18,057 bases of DNA from the NCBI GenBank assembly GCA_012839665.1, contig DUMX01000272.1, positions 1 through 18,057 on the forward strand. The letters are read 5' to 3'. Of this stretch, positions 1 to 7,117 are shown one piece after another. The position numbers were made by a program, and so were the translations under genes. Origin of the DNA: Gelria sp. (lineage in GTDB: Bacteria > Bacillota > Syntrophomonadia > Syntrophomonadales > Syntrophomonadaceae). The notes below the pieces were generated by a model that was not told the origin of the DNA, ran no database searches, and worked only from the letters and a program-made list of their open reading frames with translations. Numbering within the stretch: position 1 is the stretch's first letter; every line of letters starts with the position of its first letter.

Positions 1-942
1 ACCTTGTGTCTTCGTCATTTCCCTGGTCGTTGGCAAAGTGACGGTAAACGACCGGTATTAATTTTGCCACCTCAGGCCGGGCATCATTCTAATTTAGCTG
101 ATTACTCACCAGCACAGAGCCTGGTCCGGGTTTTTCAGCGTTATGGTTATGATGTCTATGTGGCTCAATGGATTTCCGCTGCCCCGGAGCATAAAGATTT
201 GGGCATGGCTGACATTATTCGCTTAACTGACGAAGCGGTAGAACAAGTCCGTGAGCGTACCGGCATTTATAAAATACATTTAGTGGGACAATGCCAGGGA
301 GGCTGGCAGGCCAGTATTTACACATCTTTATTTCAGGATAAAATATCTACTCTAGTTACCGCGGCAGCACCTATAGATGTCTATGCTGCTCCTTCCGATA
401 TAGTAGATAATGCTCAATTACCAATGGAATTCTTCGAGTTCCTGGTAGCTACCCACAACGGGTTGATGTCAGGTGAATATATTCTGATGGGGTTTAAAAA
501 TATGCAAGCTGAAGAACATTATGTGCGTAAATACTTTCGCCTGTGGGAGATGATTAAAGAAAATGACGAGGATGGAATCAGACGTTTCCTCCACTTTGAA
601 AATTGGTATGAATACACCCAAATGATGCCCGGTAAGTTTTATCTCGATATTATTAAAAATATATTTAAGGAGAATAATCTTACCAAACCTGGTAGTTTCA
701 AACTGGACGGCCGTCCGGTAGATTTGCGTAACATTACTTGCCCGGTAATAATAATGGCCGGCAAAAGGGACCACATTACTCCCCCGGCTCAGGCCTTTGC
801 TTTAAAAGATTACGTAAGTACTCCCAAGGAGGACGTGGTAGAGGTTTTAACTGAGGGTGGACATATTGGTACCCTGATGGGAACAGAAGCACTACGGGAG
901 GACTGGACGGCTGTTAATGAAGTACTAAAACTGGCGATTTAA
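1..942 (+). CDS. PHA synthase-like alpha/beta hydrolase, 5' truncated by window
   Basis: The reading frame is open at base 1, so the true start lies upstream; about 313 residues are visible. It is an alpha/beta-hydrolase fold protein of the polyhydroxyalkanoate synthase type. The nucleophile elbow reads VGQCQGGW, with cysteine (about residue 97 of the visible part) in place of the usual serine. The probable acid is Asp256 in GKRDHITPP and the probable base is His287 in EGGHIG. Cys-Asp-His is the PhaC triad, and PhaC polymerises 3-hydroxyacyl-CoA. The CQGGW elbow also resembles DUF3141-type PhaC-like proteins, so substrate and reaction are uncertain. It ends 36 bp before truA and may be cotranscribed with it. 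The window shows no phasin, phaE or phaR neighbour that would settle the class. Confidence 0.7.
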   Translation, partial: TLCLRHFPGRWQSDGKRPVLILPPQAGHHSNLADYSPAQSLVRVFQRYGYDVYVAQWISAAPEHKDLGMADIIRLTDEAVEQVRERTGIYKIHLVGQCQGGWQASIYTSLFQDKISTLVTAAAPIDVYAAPSDIVDNAQLPMEFFEFLVATHNGLMSGEYILMGFKNMQAEEHYVRKYFRLWEMIKENDEDGIRRFLHFENWYEYTQMMPGKFYLDIIKNIFKENNLTKPGSFKLDGRPVDLRNITCPVIIMAGKRDHITPPAQAFALKDYVSTPKEDVVEVLTEGGHIGTLMGTEALREDWTAVNEVLKLAI

Positions 943-978
943 CAATTTGAATATCACTGGAACTTAAGGAGGATGCAT

Positions 979-1713
979 TTGGCCAGGATTAGAATGACGG
1001 TAGAGTATGATGGTAGCAGGTATCATGGTTTCCAAATCCAACATAATGCAAATACTATACAGGCGGAACTGGAAAATGGCATAAAGCGCCTTACTGGCGA
1101 GGAAGCATCTATTATATGTGCTGGTCGTACCGATTCTGGGGTTCATGCGCTAGGGCAGGTTATTGCCTTTGATACGCATTCGAGTATCCCTGAAGATAAA
1201 TGGCATTTTGCCCTTAATAGTTTTTTACCAGCAGATATTCAAATTATCGAGAGTAGTGAGTGTAGTCCTTTTTTCAACCCGCGTTATGATGCTTTAAGTA
1301 AAACTTATCATTATATAATTTACCGGCAAAATAAAGGCAGTATATTTTATCGTAATTATGCTCTACATAATACGGATTCCCTGAATATAGTAGCTATGCA
1401 AACAGCTTGTAAGTTACTGGAAGGAAGGCATAATTTTAAATCTTTTTGTGCCAGTGGTTCCAGTGTCAAAACATTCGAGCGTAGTGTATTTCGATGTAAT
1501 TTAATAGAGGAGAAGCCTTTCCTGCGTTTAGAGATTCAGGCAGATGGTTTTCTATATAATATGATACGAATTATTATGGGCACTCTATTAGAAATCGGGC
1601 GAGGTAGTTATTGCCCCGAAACTATAAAAGAAATAATCGCCGCCCAAGATCGTTCTCGGGCCGGTCCTACCGCCCCTCCCCAGGGGCTTTATTTAATGGC
1701 AGTAGAATATTAA
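979..1713 (+). CDS. truA: tRNA pseudouridine(38-40) synthase TruA
   Basis: TruA isomerises uridines 38, 39 and 40 in the anticodon stem-loop of tRNAs. The diagnostic catalytic motif CAGRTDSGVHALGQV is present, with the nucleophilic Asp near residue 52, preceded by the N-terminal VEYDGSRYHGFQ motif. Length is about 244 residues, normal for the family. Start choice: the ATG at 973 directly abuts the AAGGAGG at 966-972, leaving no spacing, so the in-frame TTG at 979 (6 nt spacing) is preferred; ATG 994 is a further alternative. It sits directly before rplM-rpsI, the usual Firmicutes order. The rplM promoter begins 21 bp after its stop codon. Confidence 0.95.
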   Translation: MARIRMTVEYDGSRYHGFQIQHNANTIQAELENGIKRLTGEEASIICAGRTDSGVHALGQVIAFDTHSSIPEDKWHFALNSFLPADIQIIESSECSPFFNPRYDALSKTYHYIIYRQNKGSIFYRNYALHNTDSLNIVAMQTACKLLEGRHNFKSFCASGSSVKTFERSVFRCNLIEEKPFLRLEIQADGFLYNMIRIIMGTLLEIGRGSYCPETIKEIIAAQDRSRAGPTAPPQGLYLMAVEY

Positions 1714-1734
1714 TAAAAAAGCTTCCGGGTTTTA

Positions 1735-1764
1735 TTGACAAGGGCAGGTTGATTTGGCTATTAT
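1735..1764 (+). promoter_or_regulatory. Sigma-A-type promoter of rplM-rpsI
   Basis: A perfect TTGACA (1735-1740) is followed after 18 bp by TATTAT (1759-1764). It lies between truA and rplM and would start transcription near 1771, giving a leader of about 90 nt. This matches independent transcription of a ribosomal protein operon. Confidence 0.7.
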
Positions 1765-1787
1765 TAAAAGGCAGTCTCTATATCTAT

Positions 1788-1854
1788 GCCTGTTTCCTGC
1801 CCCGTTAACAGGTCTGGATAAGGGGCAAGAAATGGATTTGTTAGATACAGGAGG
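1788..1854 (+). promoter_or_regulatory. Structured rplM leader: pseudoknot with alternative anti-SD pairing
   Basis: CCTGTT (1789-1794) pairs with AACAGG (1807-1812), and TGCCCC (1798-1803) pairs with GGGGCA (1822-1827). The order A-B-A'-B' with loops of 3, 3 and 9 nt is a feasible H-type pseudoknot. A competing pairing joins TTTCCTG (1793-1799) to CAGGAGG (1848-1854), the rplM Shine-Dalgarno sequence, with two G-U pairs. The two folds share bases and exclude each other. Leaders before rplM are known in Bacilli and bind L13; whether this one is homologous is inference. Confidence 0.45.
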
Positions 1855-1861
1855 GAAAGAC

Positions 1862-2296
1862 GTGAAAACGTATATGGCTAAGCCCGGGGAAATAGTACGC
1901 TCCTGGTATGTTATAGATGCTACGAACCAAACTCTGGGCAGATTATCTTCTGAAGTTGCCGCCATTTTACGGGGAAAACATAAGCCTACTTATACCCCAC
2001 ATGTTGATACTGGTGATTTCGTCATTGTTATTAATGCAGATAAAATTCAGCTTACCGGCAACAAGCTTGACCAGAAGAAGTATCGCCGACATTCCGGTTA
2101 TCCTGGTGGTTTAAAGGAAACGAGCTATCGTGATTTAATGCAAAAGAAACCGGAAAAGGCTGTAGAAATAGCGGTTAAAGGCATGTTACCTAAAAATCGT
2201 CTAGGAGCTAAAATGATAAAAAAGCTTAAGGTTTACCGGGGGGATACTCATCCTCACCAGGCACAAAAACCGATAGTCTATGAATTAAGAGGTTAA
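1862..2296 (+). CDS. rplM: 50S ribosomal protein L13
   Basis: L13 is an early-assembly protein of the large ribosomal subunit. The family hallmarks are visible: RSWYVIDATNQTLGRLSSEVA near the N-terminus, HKPTYTPHVDTGDFVIVINA, YRRHSGYPGG and the C-terminal GMLPKNRLGAKMIKKLKVYRG. The start is the GTG at 1862 (protein begins MKTYMAKPGE), placed 6 nt after AGGAGGG at 1849-1855. This gives 144 residues, the usual length. The frame stays open to 1754, but that upstream part is the folded leader and has no L13 similarity. The gene is followed after 11 bp by rpsI. Confidence 0.97.
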   Translation: MKTYMAKPGEIVRSWYVIDATNQTLGRLSSEVAAILRGKHKPTYTPHVDTGDFVIVINADKIQLTGNKLDQKKYRRHSGYPGGLKETSYRDLMQKKPEKAVEIAVKGMLPKNRLGAKMIKKLKVYRGDTHPHQAQKPIVYELRG

Positions 2297-2307
2297 GGAG
2301 GGTCGTA

Positions 2308-2700
2308 ATGGCAAAGGTACAATACTGGGGAACCGGAAGAAGAAAGAAAGCTGTCGCCAGGGTTAGATTAGTTCCTGGGGATGGCACAATTACCATAAAT
2401 AACAGAAGTTTTGAGGACTTCTTTCCTAATCAGACCAGCCGCCTGATCGTCCAGCAACCTCTGGTAGTTAGCGATATGGTAGGGCGGTTTGATGTATTCT
2501 GCCGCGTACATGGTGGTGGAGTAACTGGTCAGGCAGGTGCTGTCCAGCTTGGTATAGCTCGGGCACTGGTAGAAGCTGATCCGGATATGAGAACATTGTT
2601 AAGAAGAAATGGTTTTCTTACTCGCGATCCACGTATGAAGGAAAGAAAGAAATACGGTCTGCATAAGGCCAGAAAAGCTCCACAATACTCCAAACGCTAA
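2308..2700 (+). CDS. rpsI: 30S ribosomal protein S9
   Basis: S9 belongs to the small-subunit head; its C-terminal tail reaches the P-site tRNA. The N-terminal YWGTGRRKKAVARVRL and the C-terminal KKYGLHKARKAPQYSKR, with the invariant final Lys-Arg, are characteristic. The protein is 130 residues, full length. TAAGGAGGG precedes the ATG, and the gene follows rplM closely, so both are translated from one mRNA that ends at the terminator just downstream. Confidence 0.98.
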   Translation: MAKVQYWGTGRRKKAVARVRLVPGDGTITINNRSFEDFFPNQTSRLIVQQPLVVSDMVGRFDVFCRVHGGGVTGQAGAVQLGIARALVEADPDMRTLLRRNGFLTRDPRMKERKKYGLHKARKAPQYSKR

Positions 2701-2711
2701 AACACAAACAC

Positions 2712-2743
2712 AAAAACCTCCTCGATGACCGGGGAGGTTTTTT
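2712..2743 (+). terminator. Intrinsic terminator of rplM-rpsI
   Basis: A 13-bp stem (2712-2724 with 2730-2742, one G-U pair) has a 5-nt loop and its 3' arm ends in a T-run. The A-rich 5' side allows termination in the other direction as well. Confidence 0.9.
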
Positions 2744-2810
2744 AAATTCTTAATTCATATCTCCCTTGCATATATTAAGTACAAACTATATGTTAGGGGT
2801 AAGATGCAAA

Positions 2811-3542
2811 ATGAGAATTGTTTTGATTTCTAAAAGAAAAGCTCGATTGACTGTTACCGGGGTATTAGCTCTGGCGTTAATGTTTATGCTAATACCTGCT
2901 CACCCGTTACCCGAACAAACAGTATTATCCTATGGAGTAGCTAATAAAATAATTGTTATCGACCCTGGTCATGGTGGACTGGATCAGGGCGCTACCCGGG
3001 GCAAGTATATAGAAAGTGATATTGCCTTACAAATAAGCAAAAAACTGGCCCATAACTTGAGCCAGGCTGGAGCTATGGTAATAATGCTGCGGGAAAATGA
3101 AAGCGACCTGGCAGGAGACGAATTTACCGGAACTATAGGTGAGCATAAACGTGAAGATATGAAAAGGCGGGTTGAAAAAGCCAACCAAGCCCGGGCTGAC
3201 CTGTATATAAGCATTCATACTAATGCAGTACCTAATACTGTATGGAGTGGAGCCCAAACCTTTTATAAGCCAAATAATGAAGCCAGTAAAACAGTTGCTA
3301 AGGCAGTCCAGGAGGAATTAGTTAAGACTCTAGGGAATACTAAACGTAAGGCAGCTCCCGGCAGTTATTTCGTGCTAAACCATACTAAAATGCCGGCGAT
3401 ACTTATTGAAACAGGGTTTATATCTAATCCGAGGGAGGCCGCCTTACTGGCCGATAGTAGCTATCAGTCTAAATTAGCCTTTGCTATTTTTTCCGGAGTT
3501 GCCCGGGCTCAGCTTACGGAGTCGAGTAATGACAAGCAATAG
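2811..3542 (+). CDS. cwlD: N-acetylmuramoyl-L-alanine amidase, CwlD type
   Basis: This zinc amidase (Amidase_3 fold) cleaves the bond between N-acetylmuramic acid and L-alanine in peptidoglycan. Residues 13-30 form a hydrophobic export or anchor segment after a basic N-terminus, so it should act outside the membrane. Motifs in order: IVIDPGHGG (zinc ligand His54), YIESD (Glu68), LYISIHTNA (His136) and ILIETGFISN (catalytic Glu200). At 243 residues it is a bare catalytic domain without cell-wall-binding repeats, as in CwlD, which prepares muramic-delta-lactam in spore cortex. The position after rpsI fits CwlD, but a vegetative amidase cannot be excluded. Start: ATG 2811, with AGGGGT about 10 nt upstream; an upstream in-frame extension looks non-coding. 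Confidence 0.88.
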   Translation: MRIVLISKRKARLTVTGVLALALMFMLIPAHPLPEQTVLSYGVANKIIVIDPGHGGLDQGATRGKYIESDIALQISKKLAHNLSQAGAMVIMLRENESDLAGDEFTGTIGEHKREDMKRRVEKANQARADLYISIHTNAVPNTVWSGAQTFYKPNNEASKTVAKAVQEELVKTLGNTKRKAAPGSYFVLNHTKMPAILIETGFISNPREAALLADSSYQSKLAFAIFSGVARAQLTESSNDKQ

Positions 3543-3585
3543 ACCGCATAGTATCCAGCGGTATGCTATAAGGAGGTAGAATATT

Positions 3586-4980
3586 GTGATTACCTATGCA
3601 GTACTATCACCCCATCCACCCATGCTAATTCCCGAGATTGGTGGTGAGCGTCTCCGGGATGTAGCAGCCACCGTTGAGGGCATGCAGCAGATGGCCAGAG
3701 GATTGGTTGATAGCTATCCGGAGACGGTTATTTTCATCACCCCGCATGGTAATGTATTTTCCGATGCTGTCTCTGCCCTGTCTGAAGCCAGATTAGAGGG
3801 CGATTTTAGTAATTTTGGTTACCATAGTAAAGGGACGAGTTGTTCTAATGATAACGAATTATTACAAGAAATAGCCCGTAGAGCCAATTTAGCCGATATA
3901 AATGTTGTGCTCCTGGATAAAGAAACGGCCCTCTATAATCAGCTTAATTCCAGACTAGATCATGGCATAATGGTACCTTTACACTATCTGCAAGAAGCCG
4001 GATTAAGCGATGTTAAGATACTAGCCATTAGTGTTGCCTTCATTTCATTATTAGACTTATATAGTTTCGGTACCCTTATTCGTGATGCTGCCGAGGCTAT
4101 GGGAAGACGAGTGGCTATAGTAGCTTCTGGCGATATGTCACACCGACTTAAAGATGAGGGTCCTTATGATTATCATCCAGATGGGCAGCGTTTTGATATG
4201 AAGGTAAAAAAACTGTTGGCTGCAGGTGATGTTCAAGCTTTTCTAGATATTTCGGATAAACTTCGTGATAATGCTGGTGAATGTGGATATCGTTCTTTGG
4301 TTATGATGTTTGGTGTCTTAGACGGAAGGGAATTTACCTCACAGGTTTTTAGCTATGAAGGACCTTTTGGGGTAGGTTATTTGACGGCGGGATTTCTTCC
4401 CGGTAAAGAACGTAAGAGCCTGTTAGAAGAATTGCAGCAGAAAAACAAAGACAAGATACGGGCAAGCCGAGAAAAAGAGAGTATTCCAGTACGTTGGGCC
4501 CGGCTTACCCTGGAAAGCTATACTCGCAGTCGTAAGATTCCACCCCTGCCCCTGGAAATGAAAGAGTTACTGGAGCAGAAGGCAGGGGCTTTTGTGTCAC
4601 TGAAAAAAAATGACCAGTTGCGGGGTTGTATTGGTACCACCTCGGCAGTTTATAGCGATTTAGCCCAAGAAATAGCTCATAACGCCATTAGTGCAGGCAG
4701 CAGGGATCCGCGTTTTACACCGGTTGAGCCTGCGGAATTGGATGATATAATTTATTCAGTAGATGTGCTGGGGCCAGCTGAACCCTGCACCCGGGAGGAC
4801 CTGGACCCTAAAAAATATGGGGTAATTGTCAGTAAAGGTGAACGGCGAGGTTTATTACTACCAGACCTGGAGGGTATAGATACAGTGGAGGAACAGCTTT
4901 ATATAGCCCTTAATAAAGCTGGCATCTCCCCCTCTGAGGACTATAAAATCGAACGTTTTGAGGTAATTCGGTATAAGTAA
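3586..4980 (+). CDS. MEMO1-like/AMMECR1 fusion protein of the AmmeMemoRadiSam set
   Basis: Two domains lie in one 464-residue chain. Residues 1-275 belong to the LigB/MEMO superfamily (class III extradiol dioxygenase fold): SPHPPMLIPE with His10, ITPHGN with His54, LDHG with His126, SGDMSH with His186, and Cys233 in the GECGYR segment. These are candidate metal ligands and a MEMO-type cysteine. A charged linker follows (275-300). Residues 300-464 are an AMMECR1 domain with the signature LRGCIGT (345-351) and RDPRFTP. The GTG start is set by AAGGAGG 9 nt upstream. It lies 43 bp after cwlD and 37 bp before the radical SAM gene, so the three may be cotranscribed. Fusion or adjacency of these three families is widespread in anaerobes; I know of no established substrate. 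Confidence 0.9.
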   Translation: MITYAVLSPHPPMLIPEIGGERLRDVAATVEGMQQMARGLVDSYPETVIFITPHGNVFSDAVSALSEARLEGDFSNFGYHSKGTSCSNDNELLQEIARRANLADINVVLLDKETALYNQLNSRLDHGIMVPLHYLQEAGLSDVKILAISVAFISLLDLYSFGTLIRDAAEAMGRRVAIVASGDMSHRLKDEGPYDYHPDGQRFDMKVKKLLAAGDVQAFLDISDKLRDNAGECGYRSLVMMFGVLDGREFTSQVFSYEGPFGVGYLTAGFLPGKERKSLLEELQQKNKDKIRASREKESIPVRWARLTLESYTRSRKIPPLPLEMKELLEQKAGAFVSLKKNDQLRGCIGTTSAVYSDLAQEIAHNAISAGSRDPRFTPVEPAELDDIIYSVDVLGPAEPCTREDLDPKKYGVIVSKGERRGLLLPDLEGIDTVEEQLYIALNKAGISPSEDYKIERFEVIRYK

Positions 4981-5017
4981 TTCCCTCACCCCTCACTATT
5001 TATTAAGGAATGATTTT

Positions 5018-6019
5018 ATGCTAGCTAAAGAAGCTATGTTTTATGAACAAAATACTCCAGAAAGATTAAAATGCCTTCTTTGTCCTCATCACTGCCGGTT
5101 GCGGGAAGGGCAGGAGGGTTTGTGCCGGGTACGAGTTAATCAGGAAGGTCAACTTATAACCCTTAATTATGCCGAAGTGGCCTCTCTGGCCCTGGACCCT
5201 ATTGAGAAAAAGCCCCTTTATCATTTTTATCCCGGCAGTCTTATTCTTTCTGCTGGTACCTTTGGCTGCAACCTGAGCTGTGCTTTTTGCCAGAATTATT
5301 CTTTGGCCCATGAAAAACCTCCGACCAAGACGATAGCTGCTTCTACTCTGGTGGAAATAGCCCGGCAGGTAGAAACAGAAGGCTCAGTAGGGTTAGCATT
5401 TACTTATAACGAGCCTTCCATCTGGTACGAATATGTACGGGAGGTGGCCGAGGGGCTCAAAGAACACGGTTTGCAGGTAGTGTTGGTTACTAACGGCTTT
5501 ATTGAAAGTAAGCCTTTGCAGGAGATACTGCCTTTTGTGGATGCTATGAATATAGATGTGAAATCCTTTAATAATGATTTCTATCGGCAGCACTGCCGCG
5601 GAAAACTGCAACCAGTTCTGAATACAGTAGAAAAGGCAGCAACTGCAACCCATGTGGAAGTAACTACTCTGCTCATTCCCGGGGAAAACGATGAAGCCGA
5701 GGAAATAAGCAGTCTGGCTCGCTGGCTGGCTTCGTTAAATAAGTCTATCCCCCTGCATTTGTCCCGTTACCATCCAGCTTATAAATTCAATCATTCCGCT
5801 ACTCCGGTAAAGAGTTTGCAGGTAGCCCGGGAACTGGCCCAAGAACATCTGAATTTCGTTTATTTAGGTAATATTCCCGGAGAGGGGAACACTACCAATT
5901 GTCTTAACTGTGGTGAAGTACTGGTAAAGCGTAGTGTTTATCAAGTTGAGGTTAAGACTCTAAAGGATGGCCACTGTCAGCACTGCGGTAGCAAGATTGA
6001 TTATATAGTTACTAATTAA
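5018..6019 (+). CDS. AmmeMemoRadiSam system radical SAM protein
   Basis: A radical SAM enzyme of 333 residues related to pyruvate-formate-lyase-activating enzymes. The 4Fe-4S motif CNLSCAFC (Cys84, Cys88, Cys91) follows GTFG. It has an N-terminal cysteine cluster, Cys19, Cys22, Cys26 and Cys36 (CLLCPHHC plus GLCRVR), and a C-terminal zinc-ribbon-like quartet, Cys295, Cys298, Cys320 and Cys323. TYNEPSIW and NIDVKSF match the activase-like barrel. This domain layout is typical of the radical SAM partner of MEMO and AMMECR1, and the gene directly follows that fusion. AAGGA precedes the ATG by 8 nt. The radical target is unknown; no glycyl-radical enzyme adjoins it. Confidence 0.92.
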   Translation: MLAKEAMFYEQNTPERLKCLLCPHHCRLREGQEGLCRVRVNQEGQLITLNYAEVASLALDPIEKKPLYHFYPGSLILSAGTFGCNLSCAFCQNYSLAHEKPPTKTIAASTLVEIARQVETEGSVGLAFTYNEPSIWYEYVREVAEGLKEHGLQVVLVTNGFIESKPLQEILPFVDAMNIDVKSFNNDFYRQHCRGKLQPVLNTVEKAATATHVEVTTLLIPGENDEAEEISSLARWLASLNKSIPLHLSRYHPAYKFNHSATPVKSLQVARELAQEHLNFVYLGNIPGEGNTTNCLNCGEVLVKRSVYQVEVKTLKDGHCQHCGSKIDYIVTN

Positions 6020-6046
6020 TATGACAGACGAAATGGCTAAACAAAA

Positions 6047-6078
6047 AAATGGGGAGGAGCTTTTGCTCTTCCCCATTT
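6047..6078 (+). terminator. Long hairpin ending the AmmeMemoRadiSam unit
   Basis: A 14-bp stem (6047-6060 with 6065-6078, one G-U pair) has a TTTT loop. On the plus strand the following T-run is short (ATTTGTA); the strong A-run lies on the 5' side, so it would terminate better on the minus strand. It is the only candidate terminator between the radical SAM gene and the crotonase promoter. Confidence 0.6.
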
Positions 6079-6142
6079 GTATATGAAAGCCACCAGCAAT
6101 ACTGGTAGGCTATTCACTCGTAAACATTTTACCCATAATCTA

Positions 6143-6156
6143 AGGTATGAATACCT
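6143..6156. repeat. 14-bp palindrome upstream of the crotonase promoter
   Basis: AGGTATGAATACCT is a 6+6 inverted repeat with a 2-bp centre, about 29 bp upstream of the putative -35 box. It is flanked by two similar TTACCCA-type segments. It could be an operator for a dimeric regulator or a small cruciform. No regulator can be named. Confidence 0.4.
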
Positions 6157-6184
6157 GTATGGATATGTTACCCAATAATAATAA

Positions 6185-6213
6185 TTTCCATTACTACAAA
6201 TACTAGGTATAAT
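6185..6213 (+). promoter_or_regulatory. Promoter of the crotonase gene
   Basis: TTTCCA (6185-6190), a 17-bp spacer and a perfect TATAAT (6208-6213). The start point would be near 6220, leaving a leader of about 24 nt before the ATG. Confidence 0.6.
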
Positions 6214-6243
6214 AAAGAAAAGATTTAGTGGAGGTTTTTTAAA

Positions 6244-7026
6244 ATGGCGTATAAATTCATATTACTAGAGAAAGAGGATGGTATTGGCATACTCTATATT
6301 AATCGGCCTGAAGCCATGAATGCACTTAATACCGGGGTTCTGGAGGAAATTATCCAGGTCGCCGAGGAAATCAGCCGGGATGATGAAATCCAGGTTTTAA
6401 TAATCACCGGAGCCGGGGACAGAGCCTTTGTCGCCGGAGCAGATATTAAAGAAATGCATGAACTGACTGCAGTTAAGGGGCGTGAGTTTGGTTATATCGG
6501 GCAGGCTGCTTTCCGTGCTATTGAAAAACTGGAGAAACCAGTTATCGCAGCCGTAAACGGTTTTGCCCTGGGAGGTGGCTGCGAATTAGCTATGGCTGCT
6601 GATATCAGACTGGCTTCAGATAAAGCCAAGTTTGGACAGCCTGAGGTGGGTCTGGGTATTACCCCTGGCTTCGGTGGTACCCAACGTTTGCCACGTTTAG
6701 TAGGAGAAGGTCGGGCTATGGAACTTATCCTGACTGCTAACACCATAGATGCCGAAGAAGCGTATCGTATCGGATTGGTAAACCATATATACCCGGCTGC
6801 CACCCTACTGGATGAAGCTCGTAAAATGGCACGCAAGATAATGGGCAATGCTCCACTAGCTGTCAAATATTCTAAGAGTGCCATTAACAAAGGATTACAG
6901 ACTGATATTGATACGGGTATGGCCATAGAAGCTGACCTGTTTGGCATTTGTTTCTCTACTGAAGACCAAAAAGCCGGAATGGGCGCTTTCCTTAATAAAG
7001 AAAAGACCAGTTTCAAAGGTAAATAA
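6244..7026 (+). CDS. Crotonase / enoyl-CoA hydratase (3-hydroxybutyryl-CoA dehydratase type)
   Basis: This 260-residue protein of the crotonase superfamily reversibly hydrates a trans-2-enoyl-CoA, probably crotonyl-CoA, to the 3-hydroxyacyl-CoA in cytosolic beta-oxidation or butyrate metabolism. It shows NRPEAMNALN, the oxyanion-hole segment AFVAGADIKEM, GFALGGGCELAMAAD with catalytic Glu114, and FGQPEVGLGITPGFGGTQRL with catalytic Glu134. Having both glutamates supports a true hydratase rather than a non-hydratase family member. GTGGAGG precedes the ATG by about 9 nt. The gene stands alone between its own promoter and terminator, without the usual thiolase, hydroxyacyl-CoA dehydrogenase or acyl-CoA dehydrogenase neighbours. 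Confidence 0.92.
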   Translation: MAYKFILLEKEDGIGILYINRPEAMNALNTGVLEEIIQVAEEISRDDEIQVLIITGAGDRAFVAGADIKEMHELTAVKGREFGYIGQAAFRAIEKLEKPVIAAVNGFALGGGCELAMAADIRLASDKAKFGQPEVGLGITPGFGGTQRLPRLVGEGRAMELILTANTIDAEEAYRIGLVNHIYPAATLLDEARKMARKIMGNAPLAVKYSKSAINKGLQTDIDTGMAIEADLFGICFSTEDQKAGMGAFLNKEKTSFKGK

Positions 7027-7056
7027 CACTGAAGTGCTGTTATTACAGAACCATGA

Positions 7057-7105
7057 ATTCCTCCTGACCTCGCATAAAAACGAGTCTTAGGAGGATATTT
7101 TTTTT
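7057..7105 (+). terminator. Intrinsic terminator after the crotonase gene
   Basis: TCCTCCT (7059-7065) pairs with AGGAGGA (7089-7095), with an inner CTCG/CGAG helix. A run of eight T (7098-7105) follows. It insulates the crotonase gene from the arginine promoter. Confidence 0.85.
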
Positions 7106-7117
7106 CTATATTTTAAT

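Noticed and set aside
1754..1861. N-terminal extension of L13 from the open frame
   Set aside because: The region holds the promoter and folded leader; the GTG at 1862 has an ideal ribosome binding site and gives the standard L13 N-terminus.
2766..2810. Earlier start for the CwlD-type amidase, or a sporulation sigma-factor promoter here
   Set aside because: The added residues do not look like a signal peptide start, and TGCATA and CAAACTA elements are spaced far too closely for sigma-G or sigma-E recognition.
6492..7016. 174-codon minus-strand open frame opposite the crotonase gene
   Set aside because: It is antisense to a clear crotonase with intact motifs, and it has no ribosome binding site or recognisable domain.
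7027..7105. T-box or arginine attenuator before argC
   Set aside because: No T-box sequence (AGGGTGGNACCGCG) or specifier loop is present; the hairpin lies upstream of the arg promoter and ends the crotonase transcript.
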